This document shows, one piece after another, positions 27,243 to 36,178 of a stretch of 64,000 bases of DNA (its first letter is position 1; every line of letters starts with the position of its first letter). The position numbers and the translations under genes were made by a program. The notes beneath the pieces were generated by a model that was not told the origin of the DNA, did not search any database, and saw only the letters and a list, made by a program, of their open reading frames with translations. This DNA comes from a gamma proteobacterium HTCC2207. Lineage in GTDB: Bacteria > Pseudomonadota > Gammaproteobacteria > Pseudomonadales > Porticoccaceae. The stretch is taken from assembly GCA_905182265.1 (NCBI GenBank), contig CAJJAO010000014.1:1-64000 (forward strand). Direction: 5' to 3'.

Positions 27243-29091
27243 CTTGTTAACCAATCTAGACGCCTTTCATTTTCTGCGACCCTGGTGGTTTGCCGCTCTG
27301 ATTCCAGCCCTACTGCTGCTCGTTCTCTACCAGTGGCGCAAGCGCAGTGCCGGTAATTGGGAACAAATTATTAACCCCGCACTGCTGCCCTATTTAATGC
27401 AGGGCGAAGAGACTAATAGCCGCCGTAGCGGCTGGTTACTAACAGGTCTTGGAATTGTATGGCTAATCAGCTGCATCAGTCTTGCAGGGCCAACTTGGCA
27501 ACAGCTGCCCCAGCCGGTCCATAAACAAGATAGCGCCTTAGTTCTGGTATTTGACCTGTCGCCGTCCATGCTCGTGGCCGATGTAACACCGAGTCGGCTG
27601 ATACGGGCACGCTACAAGTTAATTGATATTTTGAAAAACCGACAAGAAGGCTATGTAGGCCTAGTTGTTTATGGCGGCGAAGCTCACAAGGTCTCACCCC
27701 TCACCGAAGACAGCAATACAATTATCAGCTTAGTCCCCGTGTTGCACCCGACCCTACTCCCCGAATATGGCAGCAACACCGAAGATGCCATAGAAACAGC
27801 CATTGAACTGGCCAGTAATGGCGGCTACGAACAGGCCGACATATTACTCATCACCGACGGCGTAGCTAGAGCCGCCTTTGGTGATATCCAAAACATGATC
27901 GCCCAGGCCGGCAAATATCGCCTCTCGATTCTTGGAGTGGGCACCAGTGAGGGCGCTCCCATCCCCCTGGGCAACGGTGGTTTTGTCAAAGACCGCAGCG
28001 GCAATATCATGATCCCCAAACTGGACTCTGCTTCACTACAAATGCTGGCCAGTAATACTGGTGGTGTTTATCGCAGCATAAGCTCCGATGATTCAGATAT
28101 AGACGCCCTACTGCAGACAACTGAGCAGCTGTTCCCCGACGCCACCAGAGAGCTAGATCGCTCTTTTGACCTCTGGGATGATCAGGGCTTTTGGCTGGTT
28201 ATCTTACTGCTACCAGCCTTACTCGTTAGCTTTCGCAAAGGCTCAGTAGTATTGGTGTTAGTACTGCCATTACTCAGCGTTTCCGAACCAGTCACCGCGT
28301 CCCTATGGCAAGACCTGTGGCAAAACCCAGACCAGCAAGGCATACAAGCCTTAGATGCGGGAGACGCCGAAGCAGCCCAAGCCCTGTTCGACGACAGCCA
28401 ATGGCGTGGCAGTGCCGCCTATCGTGCCGGTGATTACAGCAGCGCCATCGACGACTTTATCGACAGCGACAGCCCCGACGCCCATTACAATCGTGGTAAT
28501 GCCCTAGCTAAATCTGGTGACCTCGAGGCAGCCATCGAGGCCTATGATCGAGCCCTAGCATTACAGCCAGATATGCAAGACGCCCAGAGCAATCGTGACC
28601 TTGTCGAAAAATTAAAACAGCAGCAAGAAGAGCAAAAAGACCAGGACGAAGATTCCTCTGACGACTCCTCTGAAAAAAACAAAGATCAACAATCTGAAGA
28701 TAGCCAGCAGAATCGGGACCAAGACGGCGACGCACAACCCAAAGATGGCAAGCCCGAAGACAGCAAGCCACAAGACAAAAAGTCCGACGCCGAAAAAGAG
28801 CAGGAAGCAAAAGAGCAAGAGCAGCGCGAGAAGGAAAAAGAGCAGCGCGAGAGAGAGCAAAAAGAAGAACAGAAAGAAGAGCAGAAAGAAGAACAGCAGG
28901 CCCAAGAAACCCCTGCAGAACAAGAACTCAGCGAAGAAGAAAAACAAAACCAACAAGAAATTGAACAGATGTTACGTCGCGTGCCCGATGACCCAGGTGG
29001 CCTGCTACGCCAAAAATTCCGCTACCAGTCGCGACAGCGCGCACTGGAGCAACGACGACCCAAACCACCCAATGATCAAGAGCGCTGGTAA
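27235..29091 (+). CDS. BatB-BatC fusion: VWA domain plus TPR repeats
   Basis: 618 residues. N-terminal membrane helices frame a VWA domain with MIDAS VFDLSPSMLV and LITDGVARAAFG. A further membrane helix pair near residues 317-350 leads to a periplasmic part with a TPR repeat (AHYNRGNALAKSGDLEAAIE, then AYDRALALQPD). The last ~120 residues are a highly charged Gln/Lys/Glu/Asp-rich stretch ending DDPGGLLRQKFRYQ. This joins BatB and BatC in one chain, as in Pseudomonas-type operons. The ATG of batD follows its stop directly. Confidence 0.92.
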   Translation: MTDLLTNLDAFHFLRPWWFAALIPALLLLVLYQWRKRSAGNWEQIINPALLPYLMQGEETNSRRSGWLLTGLGIVWLISCISLAGPTWQQLPQPVHKQDSALVLVFDLSPSMLVADVTPSRLIRARYKLIDILKNRQEGYVGLVVYGGEAHKVSPLTEDSNTIISLVPVLHPTLLPEYGSNTEDAIETAIELASNGGYEQADILLITDGVARAAFGDIQNMIAQAGKYRLSILGVGTSEGAPIPLGNGGFVKDRSGNIMIPKLDSASLQMLASNTGGVYRSISSDDSDIDALLQTTEQLFPDATRELDRSFDLWDDQGFWLVILLLPALLVSFRKGSVVLVLVLPLLSVSEPVTASLWQDLWQNPDQQGIQALDAGDAEAAQALFDDSQWRGSAAYRAGDYSSAIDDFIDSDSPDAHYNRGNALAKSGDLEAAIEAYDRALALQPDMQDAQSNRDLVEKLKQQQEEQKDQDEDSSDDSSEKNKDQQSEDSQQNRDQDGDAQPKDGKPEDSKPQDKKSDAEKEQEAKEQEQREKEKEQREREQKEEQKEEQKEEQQAQETPAEQELSEEEKQNQQEIEQMLRRVPDDPGGLLRQKFRYQSRQRALEQRRPKPPNDQERW

Positions 29092-30804
29092 ATGAATCGA
29101 CCCTACTTAAACACTGTCATATCGATATTGCTGTTCGCCATCTGCGCCACAAGCTGGGCAGACCTAACGGCAAAAGTTGACCGCACCACTTTATACACCG
29201 ATGAAACCCTACAGTTTGTCATGCGCTACAACGGACAAGCCATCACCTCAGAACCAGACTTTAGCCCCCTAAAAAAAGACTTCGATATTCTCAGTAATAA
29301 TCGCCAACAACAGTACTCATGGGTGAACGGCAAAGCCCAGTCTTACACCGACTGGAACATGGTACTGATGCCCAAACGCACCGGTGTTATTTTGATCCCA
29401 TCGATCAGCTTTAAAAAAGACGTCAGTAATGCCCTAGAAATAACCGTGCGCACCGCCAACAAAATAACCGCCGGAGCCGGCAAACAACCCGTCTACACCG
29501 AGACATTAATAGACAAAGACGCGGTGTATATCCAAGAACAAATTGTTCTCACCCAACGTCTCTACACATCAGTGCAACTGCAAGACCTAACATTGTCTGA
29601 ATTAGACGTACCAGATGCCATAGTGCAACGCATTGGAGAAACCCAATTTCAAAAAGTGATCAATGGCCGCAACTACCTAATCATCGAAGTCACCTATGCC
29701 CTATTCCCTCAGGTCAATGGCAAACTCGACATCCCCGCCCTACGTTTTGGGGCCTTTGAAAATAATGTCAGCCGCCAGTTTGGCGCGTTTTCTAGTCGCG
29801 GCAAACAGCTGTTCCGCAACACCCAAGCCAAAACAATCGACGTCATGGCCAAGCCCGCCCACATTCCAATCGACCAGTGGATGCCCAGCAGCAAAGTCGA
29901 GCTTAAAGAACAGTGGAGCAGTGACTTCGACAGCCTCACCGTCGGCGAACCCATAACCCGCTCTATCCAAATTACCGCCCAGGGACTCACCGGCGCACAG
30001 ATTCAGCCACTCACAATCGCCGACAATGGCAACTATAAAGCCTACCCAGACCAACCAAAAATTGAAGAACAAGCCACCGCAACAGGCATTGTTGGCGTAC
30101 GCACCGAAACCGTTGCCATAGTACCCAACGAAGCCGGCGAGCTAATATTGCCCGCTATCGAAGTCCGCTGGTGGGACACCAAAAACCAACGCATGCAAAC
30201 CACGAGCCTAGCCGCAAAAACATTGCAAGTTAACCCAGCTGCAGCAAACAGCCCCTCACCCCAGCTGTCAGCACAGTCACAAAGCCAACCATTAGCCCTG
30301 ACTCCCCTAATCTTAAACACCGAAAAAGCCGAGCCATCGAGCCTAATAAAATGGTCCCTAGCATTTAACGCATTGCTACTAGCTGCATTAGTGGCCCTGT
30401 TTGTCACCCAACGCGCCCGACCTAAATCAGCCGCAAAAGATTCAACACCCACCAACAGTGCACACCTGAATCTAAAACAAAAACTAAAGGCAATTGAAAC
30501 TCAAGCTCGACAAAATAACCTACTAGGCATGCGTGATGGCATTTTAGACTGGGGCAAAACAATGTTTCCCGATAGCCCACCAGTAACCCTAAAGCAGCTG
30601 GCAGAGTTGTTAGGTGATGACCAATTGAACAAAGAATTTGAAGACCTGGATCGTAAGCTGTATCGAGGTGATAGCTCAGCAAGCACCTTAGACACCAAAA
30701 CCTTAATCAAGAAACTTAAGACCCTATCAGCCACAGGTGGATCAACATCGCAAAAGTCGCCAAAGGGCCAACCGCTAAAGTCGCTATACCCTGAGGGGAA
30801 ATAA
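29092..30804 (+). CDS. BatD-family protein
   Basis: 570 residues. A signal peptide (NTVISILLFAICATSWA) is followed by DLTAKVDRTTLYTDETLQF, the standard beta-sandwich opening of BatD. Several beta-rich domains follow, then one membrane helix at about residues 419-440 (WSLAFNALLLAALVALFV) and a cytoplasmic helical tail. Probably periplasm-facing and anchored in the inner membrane. It closes the MoxR-DUF58-DUF4381-BatA-BatBC-BatD operon. Confidence 0.92.
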   Translation: MNRPYLNTVISILLFAICATSWADLTAKVDRTTLYTDETLQFVMRYNGQAITSEPDFSPLKKDFDILSNNRQQQYSWVNGKAQSYTDWNMVLMPKRTGVILIPSISFKKDVSNALEITVRTANKITAGAGKQPVYTETLIDKDAVYIQEQIVLTQRLYTSVQLQDLTLSELDVPDAIVQRIGETQFQKVINGRNYLIIEVTYALFPQVNGKLDIPALRFGAFENNVSRQFGAFSSRGKQLFRNTQAKTIDVMAKPAHIPIDQWMPSSKVELKEQWSSDFDSLTVGEPITRSIQITAQGLTGAQIQPLTIADNGNYKAYPDQPKIEEQATATGIVGVRTETVAIVPNEAGELILPAIEVRWWDTKNQRMQTTSLAAKTLQVNPAAANSPSPQLSAQSQSQPLALTPLILNTEKAEPSSLIKWSLAFNALLLAALVALFVTQRARPKSAAKDSTPTNSAHLNLKQKLKAIETQARQNNLLGMRDGILDWGKTMFPDSPPVTLKQLAELLGDDQLNKEFEDLDRKLYRGDSSASTLDTKTLIKKLKTLSATGGSTSQKSPKGQPLKSLYPEGK

Positions 30805-30935
30805 GCGCAAGGTACGCCGATACCTCAACCAATCACCAAGCGCAGCGACCAGCTGCCTAACGCCATCTCTCGCCAGCCGAATGACAGCCATAGTTAATTG
30901 ACTCATCGATGGCGATCTAAATTACCTTGATGGAG

Positions 30936-31145
30936 GGGCAACTTACCCCTACCCAGGGCTAACTTACCTCAACCGAGGGGCAACTTGCCCCAACCGAGAG
31001 CTAACTTACCCCAATAGAGGGCTAACTTACCCCAACCGAGGGCTAACTTACCCCAACCGAGAGGCAGCTTGCCCCAACCGAGGGCTAACTTACCTCAACC
31101 GAGGGGCAGCTTGCCCCTATCGAGGGCTAACTTACCCCAACCGAG
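30936..31145. repeat. Ten-copy 21-bp tandem repeat (minisatellite)
   Basis: Ten head-to-tail units of exactly 21 bp, consensus GGCTAACTTACCCCAACCGAG, vary at a few positions: GGCTA or GGGCA at the start, TTACC or TTGCC in the middle. Two unit types roughly alternate. Units four to six are nearly unbroken copies. An eleventh partial unit follows. One frame reads ANLPQPR repeats but is closed by TAG in the fourth unit, so it is not a gene. Confidence 0.95.
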
Positions 31146-31336
31146 GGGCACCTCAGGGCAATGCCAGATAAAAATTTCTAGCAGCAAGGTCTTCCGATAC
31201 TGCCGCTTGAGTAAACTCCCAAGACGAGCCCTTGTTGCGACTCTCCGTTAGTACACTCCATCTGTACACCCCATCAGTACTTTTCAACAATCAAAAAAAC
31301 CAAACGCCTCCGTCTAGAACCTCGCTCCGATGCTGA
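31146..31336. other. Intergenic DNA without recognisable features
   Basis: Part of a 960-bp stretch between batD and pepN. I see no gene, terminator or promoter in this section, nor in 30805-30935. Confidence 0.5.
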
Positions 31337-31448
31337 GGCTTACCTACCCTTACCCCCTTTCAAAACCGTGGCCAGCATGGATGCTGGCCCCGAGACTCCA
31401 CGGATGTATTCACGTCGTGTTTTGAAAGGGGGTAAGGGTAGGTAAGCC
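31337..31448. repeat. Palindromic repeat element A, copy 1 (112 bp)
   Basis: Perfect 30-bp inverted arms (31337-31366 and 31419-31448), outer end GGCTTACCTACCC, inner end CCCCCTTTCAAAAC, enclose a 52-bp core with its own hairpin GGCCAGCAT/ATGCTGGCC. A related copy in opposite orientation is at 46315-46479. This has the form of a dispersed non-autonomous palindromic element. Confidence 0.93.
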
Positions 31449-31559
31449 GCCCAAGCGCTCCGAACATGGAACTCTGCCATTCCCCAAGAAACACTTTTCT
31501 TACGAGATAACAGAACGAGAACACCGCATGACAATCTAGGGGGGGGCGAAAAAGAGGGC

Positions 31560-31585
31560 AAAAAAAGGAGGCCATAAGGCCTCCT
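31560..31585 (-). terminator. Intrinsic terminator downstream of pepN
   Basis: On the minus strand AGGAGGCC pairs with GGCCTCCT around a TTAT loop, followed by seven T residues. It lies about 180 nt past the pepN stop, leaving a long structured 3' region. Confidence 0.88.
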
Positions 31586-31603
31586 GAAATAGGGTTAAAT
31601 ACT

Positions 31604-31665
31604 GTCCAGACGGAACGTGCTAACGGATATTAGCACCCCAGAACATCATGTCTGGTCGCCTGGAC
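31604..31665 (-). ncRNA. Candidate structured RNA (three-way junction) in the pepN 3' region
   Basis: GTCCAG and CTGGAC close a junction holding two perfect hairpins: GTGCTAA/TTAGCAC with a six-base loop and CCAGA/TCTGG. It lies between the pepN stop and a minus-strand terminator, so the likely transcript is minus. It could be a separate small RNA or a 3' UTR structure; no known family is recognised. Confidence 0.35.
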
Positions 31666-31767
31666 ATCAGAACGGATCGTGCAAGATCGGCGAACTGATA
31701 ACTAAAGAGTAGTCCATAGAATCGCCCTTTGCCTACGACAGCACGAGATAAGCAAACTACCCCTTAA

Positions 31768-34398
31768 TTACTGAGACTTAGAGACGATTTCGTGCAAATC
31801 TTTCACCAAATTTGGCTCATTAGCAATGTTCTGCAACGCATCCCTCATGTGCTGGCGATTAGGTTCAGGGAACTTCTTCCACTTAGTTAAAGGCGTCACC
31901 AACCTAGCAGCAATCTGCGGATTAACCGTATTCAAAGCCAAAATTTGTTGGGTCAAAAACTCATAACCAGAACCATCCGCGTTATGGAAATTAACCAAAT
32001 TAGCATTAGCAAAAGCACCAATCAGGCTGCGAATCTTATTCGGATTACTCATACTAAACGCCGAGTGATCAAGTAACGACTTAACCCGCGCCAAACCATC
32101 AGGCTGACCATTCGCCGCCTGAACCTGAAGCCACAAATTCATCACCAGCGCCTCATCACGATACTCCGCCTCAAACAGAGCCAAAGCCTTAGCCGCGTAA
32201 TCCCCTGCAGCCGGACTATTCACTAAACAACTAAGCGCCGCCGCCTCATCCGTCATATTGTCCGCATTTTGGAACTGCGCCCAAGCCAACTCAGCACCAG
32301 TACCCACAAGCATCAAATAACCCAAAGCCGCATTTTTCAAACTACGACCACCCACCTGCTCAACATTCGGCGCGTAAGCTTGTTGTTTATCATGACGCTG
32401 ATAAATACCTTCCAACTCCGACGCCAAACAACCCGCCAAAGCCTCCCGCAAAAAAGACCTAGCATCATGAATCGCATCAGCATGAATCACCTCAGCCTCC
32501 TCATGGAGCAACGCCTCAGAAGGCAACTGCAACATAAGAGCCACCATAGCTGGGTCGAGAGACGAGTCAGACAGCAACGCCTTATAGGCCTCAACCAACT
32601 GACCGTCGAGAACCATAGGGCGCTCGTGCAAACTGTCGTGCATAAGCTGATTCAAAACCGACAGGCTCAGCGCCTGGCTGGCATCCCAACGGTTAAACCC
32701 ATCACTGTCATTAGCCATCAAATGGGCCAGCTGTTCAGTGCTATAGGGATAGTCCAATTTCACCGGCGCGGACAGACCGCGCAATAAAGATGGCACTGGT
32801 TGCTCATGAATATTTTCGATCACCAGCTGCTGGCTGGCCTCAGTCATTTCAAACATCATCTCAGTGTCGCCCGCGGCATTGAGCACCAAATCTGAACCAT
32901 CGGCAGCCACTAAACCAAGCTTAACCGGAATCAAAAACGGCAGCTTCTCAGTCTGCCCTGGGGTCGCCGGGCAGCTCTGTTCAAAGTTAAGGGTATAAGT
33001 CTTAGCAGTAGCGTCATAGTCAGAACGCACTTTTAATACAGGCGTACCCGACTGCTTGTACCAGCGACGGAACTGAGTCAAATCACGACCACTGGCGTCT
33101 TCCATAGCACTGACAAATTCTTCGATAGTTACCGCTTCGCCATCGTGGCGATCGAAGTAAAGATCACTGCCCTTACGGAAAGTTTCGCCACCTAACAGGC
33201 TGTGATACATGCGCACAATCTCAGAGCCCTTTTCATACACAGTAACCGTATAAAAATTATTAATTTCCATATAGGAGTCTGGCTGAACCTGATGAGACAT
33301 AGGCCCGCCGTCTTCGGCAAACTGATGGGTACGCAGGTAAGCCACATCTTCGATACGCTTGACCGTAGGCGAGTTCATGTCAGACGAAAACTGGGAATCA
33401 CGGAATACCGTGAAGCCCTCTTTTAAACTTAGCTGAAACCAGTCACGAACATTGACACGGTTGCCAGACCAGTTGTGGAAATACTCATGAGCAACGATAC
33501 CCTCAACGCGCAAAAACGATGCGTCGGTAGTAGTCTTTGGGTTGGCCAATACTGCTGAGGTGTTAAATATATTGAGGCCCTTGTTTTCCATGGCGCCCAT
33601 ATTGAAATCATCGACGGCGACAATCATAAAGATATCTAAGTCGTACTCACGGCCATAGGTCTCTTCGTCCCAGCGCATAGAATTCTTGAGCGACAACATA
33701 GCGTGGGCGCATTTATCTAGGTCTTTTTCTTCAACAAAAATTTGTAGAGGAATTTGTCGGCCCGACATGGTGGTGAAGCTGTCTTCAACTATGCTCAATG
33801 TCCCAGCCACCAGCGCAAACAAATGCGACGGCTTTTTAAACGGGTCATGCCAGGTGACTGTATGACGGCCACCGTCTAAGTCTGCTCTGGCAATGGCATT
33901 ACCATTAGATAGCAGCACTGGGTACGTTGCCTTGTCGGCAATAATCTTAACCGTAAACACCGACATAATATCTGGGCGATCAGGGAAGAAAGTGATGCGT
34001 CTAAAACCCTCTGCTTCGCACTGGGTACAGTACATAGTTCGCGAACGGTAAAGCCCCATCATCGAGGTATTTAACTGCGGTTGAATCAGCACTTCTGAGC
34101 TGATAACGCAGCTGTCAGGAAGGCTATGCAATGTCAGTATATTGTCGGCCAATGTGTAAGCACTGGCATCTAGGCGCTCGCCATCTATGGCAATCCACTG
34201 CAGCTGCACATCGCCTTTGCTGTTCAATTCTAATGAGCCAGCTTGATCCGTACTGGCTGGGTTTCGCCTTACCGCTAGGCTGGTGGTGACGCGAGTGTGC
34301 TCGTCACCAAGATCAAACACTAGGTCTGTGGTGTCTACCAAAAAGGGAGAAACCAGATAATCCTTTAAATAAATAGTCTGCGGTAATGCGTCTTTCAC
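31768..34398 (-). CDS. pepN: Aminopeptidase N (M1 family)
   Basis: 876 residues from a GTG start with AGGACC upstream. A zinc metallopeptidase that removes N-terminal residues from peptides in the cytoplasm. GAMENKG is the exopeptidase motif, and HEYFHNWSGN (H-E-x-x-H at about residue 296) with the Glu 18 residues on binds zinc. The length and C-terminal helical domain match the E. coli PepN type. It lies 16 nt after the DUF2797 gene. Confidence 0.97.
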   Translation of the reverse strand: MKDALPQTIYLKDYLVSPFLVDTTDLVFDLGDEHTRVTTSLAVRRNPASTDQAGSLELNSKGDVQLQWIAIDGERLDASAYTLADNILTLHSLPDSCVISSEVLIQPQLNTSMMGLYRSRTMYCTQCEAEGFRRITFFPDRPDIMSVFTVKIIADKATYPVLLSNGNAIARADLDGGRHTVTWHDPFKKPSHLFALVAGTLSIVEDSFTTMSGRQIPLQIFVEEKDLDKCAHAMLSLKNSMRWDEETYGREYDLDIFMIVAVDDFNMGAMENKGLNIFNTSAVLANPKTTTDASFLRVEGIVAHEYFHNWSGNRVNVRDWFQLSLKEGFTVFRDSQFSSDMNSPTVKRIEDVAYLRTHQFAEDGGPMSHQVQPDSYMEINNFYTVTVYEKGSEIVRMYHSLLGGETFRKGSDLYFDRHDGEAVTIEEFVSAMEDASGRDLTQFRRWYKQSGTPVLKVRSDYDATAKTYTLNFEQSCPATPGQTEKLPFLIPVKLGLVAADGSDLVLNAAGDTEMMFEMTEASQQLVIENIHEQPVPSLLRGLSAPVKLDYPYSTEQLAHLMANDSDGFNRWDASQALSLSVLNQLMHDSLHERPMVLDGQLVEAYKALLSDSSLDPAMVALMLQLPSEALLHEEAEVIHADAIHDARSFLREALAGCLASELEGIYQRHDKQQAYAPNVEQVGGRSLKNAALGYLMLVGTGAELAWAQFQNADNMTDEAAALSCLVNSPAAGDYAAKALALFEAEYRDEALVMNLWLQVQAANGQPDGLARVKSLLDHSAFSMSNPNKIRSLIGAFANANLVNFHNADGSGYEFLTQQILALNTVNPQIAARLVTPLTKWKKFPEPNRQHMRDALQNIANEPNLVKDLHEIVSKSQ

Positions 34399-34414
34399 TA
34401 GTAAGGTCCTTAAA

Positions 34415-35260
34415 TTAATTAATTGAAAACTGAACGTTGTAGGCAGTGTATTTTCGAATATTGATCACGCCAGTATCGAGAATAAGGTACTGCCCTTTAA
34501 TACCCTTTAACACACCCTCAACTAAGGGTTGTTTATCGAGATTAAAGCTCTTTACCTTTTCCGGAAACTCATGCACTGGGAAACTGATTTCTGTGGTGGT
34601 CTCGTTGTAGAGACGCTGTAGTGCTTGCAATCCAAACTCCTGCTCAAGCAATTCTAGACCAGATTCTGACTTGGCGAGCAATTCATCGCGAACGACAGCC
34701 AAATCAACTGGCTCGGCATTACCTTTAAGCATTTTCTGCCAGCTGGTTTTGTCCGCCACATGCTCGCGAATACAGTCTTCGATTAGCCCCGCCTGATAGC
34801 GAGTCTGCACTCTAAAAATTGGCAGCCCCTGGGTCGCGCCCTGATCGATCCAGCGAGTTGGTAGCTGAGTCCCTCGGGTGATTCCAACCTTAACGCCCGA
34901 GCTATTTGCCAGATAGACAAAGTGATCGGTAAAACAATACTTCTCACCCCAGGCCGGGTCGCGACAGGTGCCATGGTGAAAATGGCATCGCTCTGGGCTC
35001 ATGATGCAGGTGTCACATTGGGGGAGTTTGATAAAACAGGGGTAACAGAACCCCTGACTAAAACTTTTCTTGGAACGGCGGCCACAGTGAACGCAGTGAA
35101 TATCACCTATATGCTCAATGGCGATAGTCTTGCCTATAGCTTCGTTAAGCGGGATTCGTAGGTCGTCTAGAGGCAGCTGATACTCAACGTTGCCCAATTT
35201 ATCCCCAGCGGTGTCATGAAGAGAAACGTCCATTTTGGACAGATGGCCAGAGGCTTGCAT
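34415..35260 (-). CDS. DUF2797 zinc-ribbon protein
   Basis: 281 residues. A cysteine-rich part at about residues 58-100 has CVHCGRR, CYPCF, CDTC and CHFHHGTC groups suited to two zinc sites. The following VYLANSSGVKVGITR resembles the GIY-YIG nuclease-like start of the family, and PTRWIDQGA follows. DUF2797 proteins are widespread in gammaproteobacteria, function undetermined. It starts 4 nt after the DUF1315 gene. Confidence 0.85.
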   Translation of the reverse strand: MQASGHLSKMDVSLHDTAGDKLGNVEYQLPLDDLRIPLNEAIGKTIAIEHIGDIHCVHCGRRSKKSFSQGFCYPCFIKLPQCDTCIMSPERCHFHHGTCRDPAWGEKYCFTDHFVYLANSSGVKVGITRGTQLPTRWIDQGATQGLPIFRVQTRYQAGLIEDCIREHVADKTSWQKMLKGNAEPVDLAVVRDELLAKSESGLELLEQEFGLQALQRLYNETTTEISFPVHEFPEKVKSFNLDKQPLVEGVLKGIKGQYLILDTGVINIRKYTAYNVQFSIN

Positions 35261-35264
35261 CTAA

Positions 35265-35525
35265 TTATTCCTTCCACTTTAAAGGTTGTTGTTGATTCTC
35301 AGGTGCCGGAGCCGGAGGCTCACAGGCAGTCGTTTTTGGCGGTACATAACCAGTGCGTTGCTCTGCTGGCCTACTCTCGTCATAGGCGATCACGGCCTGT
35401 ATGCAGAGTTCTTTTTGGCCATCGAGCAGGGCGCGCCCATCGGGCCACTTACCCACTTCAATCGCTCGCTTGAGGCTTTCATAAACCTGAGGCGTAATAC
35501 TGTCGAGTAACTGTCGTAAATCCAT
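35265..35525 (-). CDS. DUF1315 (YeaC-like) protein
   Basis: 86 residues. The motif MDLRQLLDSITPQVYESLKR and GKWPDGRALLDGQKELCIQA is typical of the DUF1315/YeaC family, small proteins of unknown role. A Pro/Ala/Gln tail follows. It sits directly before the DUF2797 and pepN genes, forming a probable operon. Confidence 0.85.
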   Translation of the reverse strand: MDLRQLLDSITPQVYESLKRAIEVGKWPDGRALLDGQKELCIQAVIAYDESRPAEQRTGYVPPKTTACEPPAPAPENQQQPLKWKE

Positions 35526-35572
35526 TATTAACCACTCTCTACTAAATACTTCACTTAAGACTTCACTTAAAT

Positions 35573-36169
35573 TTAGCTACGTTTTGCCGCCGCTATCGAA
35601 CCAAAAACCAAACCCAGCAGCATGCCTATCAGCAGACCACCCACATGGGCGCCATTGGCTACGCCAACCCCGAGCACTACTTCCAAGATGCCGGTCATAC
35701 CCACCAATAGCCAAACCAGCATAAAGCCCAAGATTCCCGGCGGGAGCTGCAGTAAAGGCTGTGGCACAAATCTACCTTTGATCCAGATATAGCCCAGCAG
35801 TGCATACACCACCCCCGACATACCGCCAAAGTTACCCGAGCCCTGCCAGCCATACTGAATCATATTGGAGACTGCACCAGTTGCAAAAACCAACAGCACC
35901 AGATGCAATGAACCATAGAGCCGCTCGATACGCGCCCCGAGCATGGCCAACCACAGGCAATTAAATATCAGGTGCATAAGACCAAAATGCAGAAATATAG
36001 GGGTAATAAGTCGCCAGTACTGGCCATCGGCCAAACCACCAGCCATTAGTGTTCTAGCAATAGGAAAGGCGAAGCTAGCCAATGCAGCCCCGATCAAGCA
36101 AGCGAGTAGTAATATTGAAACCGCGGGATGACCCTTGGCGGCAATCAACCATCTGGCGTTATTCGTCAT
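35573..36169 (-). CDS. Rhomboid-family intramembrane serine protease
   Basis: 198 residues with about six membrane helices. WRLITPIFLHFGLMHLIFNCLWL is the helix-2 region with its two histidines and Asn. GMSGVVYALLG carries the catalytic Ser (about residue 118), and ANGAHVGGLLIGMLLG the catalytic His. All key residues are present, so it is likely active. Substrate unknown. It follows nadK by 9 nt. Confidence 0.92.
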   Translation of the reverse strand: MTNNARWLIAAKGHPAVSILLLACLIGAALASFAFPIARTLMAGGLADGQYWRLITPIFLHFGLMHLIFNCLWLAMLGARIERLYGSLHLVLLVFATGAVSNMIQYGWQGSGNFGGMSGVVYALLGYIWIKGRFVPQPLLQLPPGILGFMLVWLLVGMTGILEVVLGVGVANGAHVGGLLIGMLLGLVFGSIAAAKRS

Positions 36170-36178
36170 AATGAAGCC

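Noticed and set aside
28745..29095. Plus-strand Lys/Ser-rich frame in the Bat operon
   Set aside because: An out-of-frame shadow of the low-complexity tail of the BatB-BatC fusion.
30936..31145. Possible CRISPR array, because of regular 21-bp spacing
   Set aside because: Units are directly head to tail with no unique spacers, and no cas genes are near. It is a minisatellite.
31069..31251. Plus-strand frame coding PQPRANL repeats
   Set aside because: It arises from the 21-bp repeat, starts at a TTG without a ribosome binding site, and the frame is closed by a stop in the upstream units.
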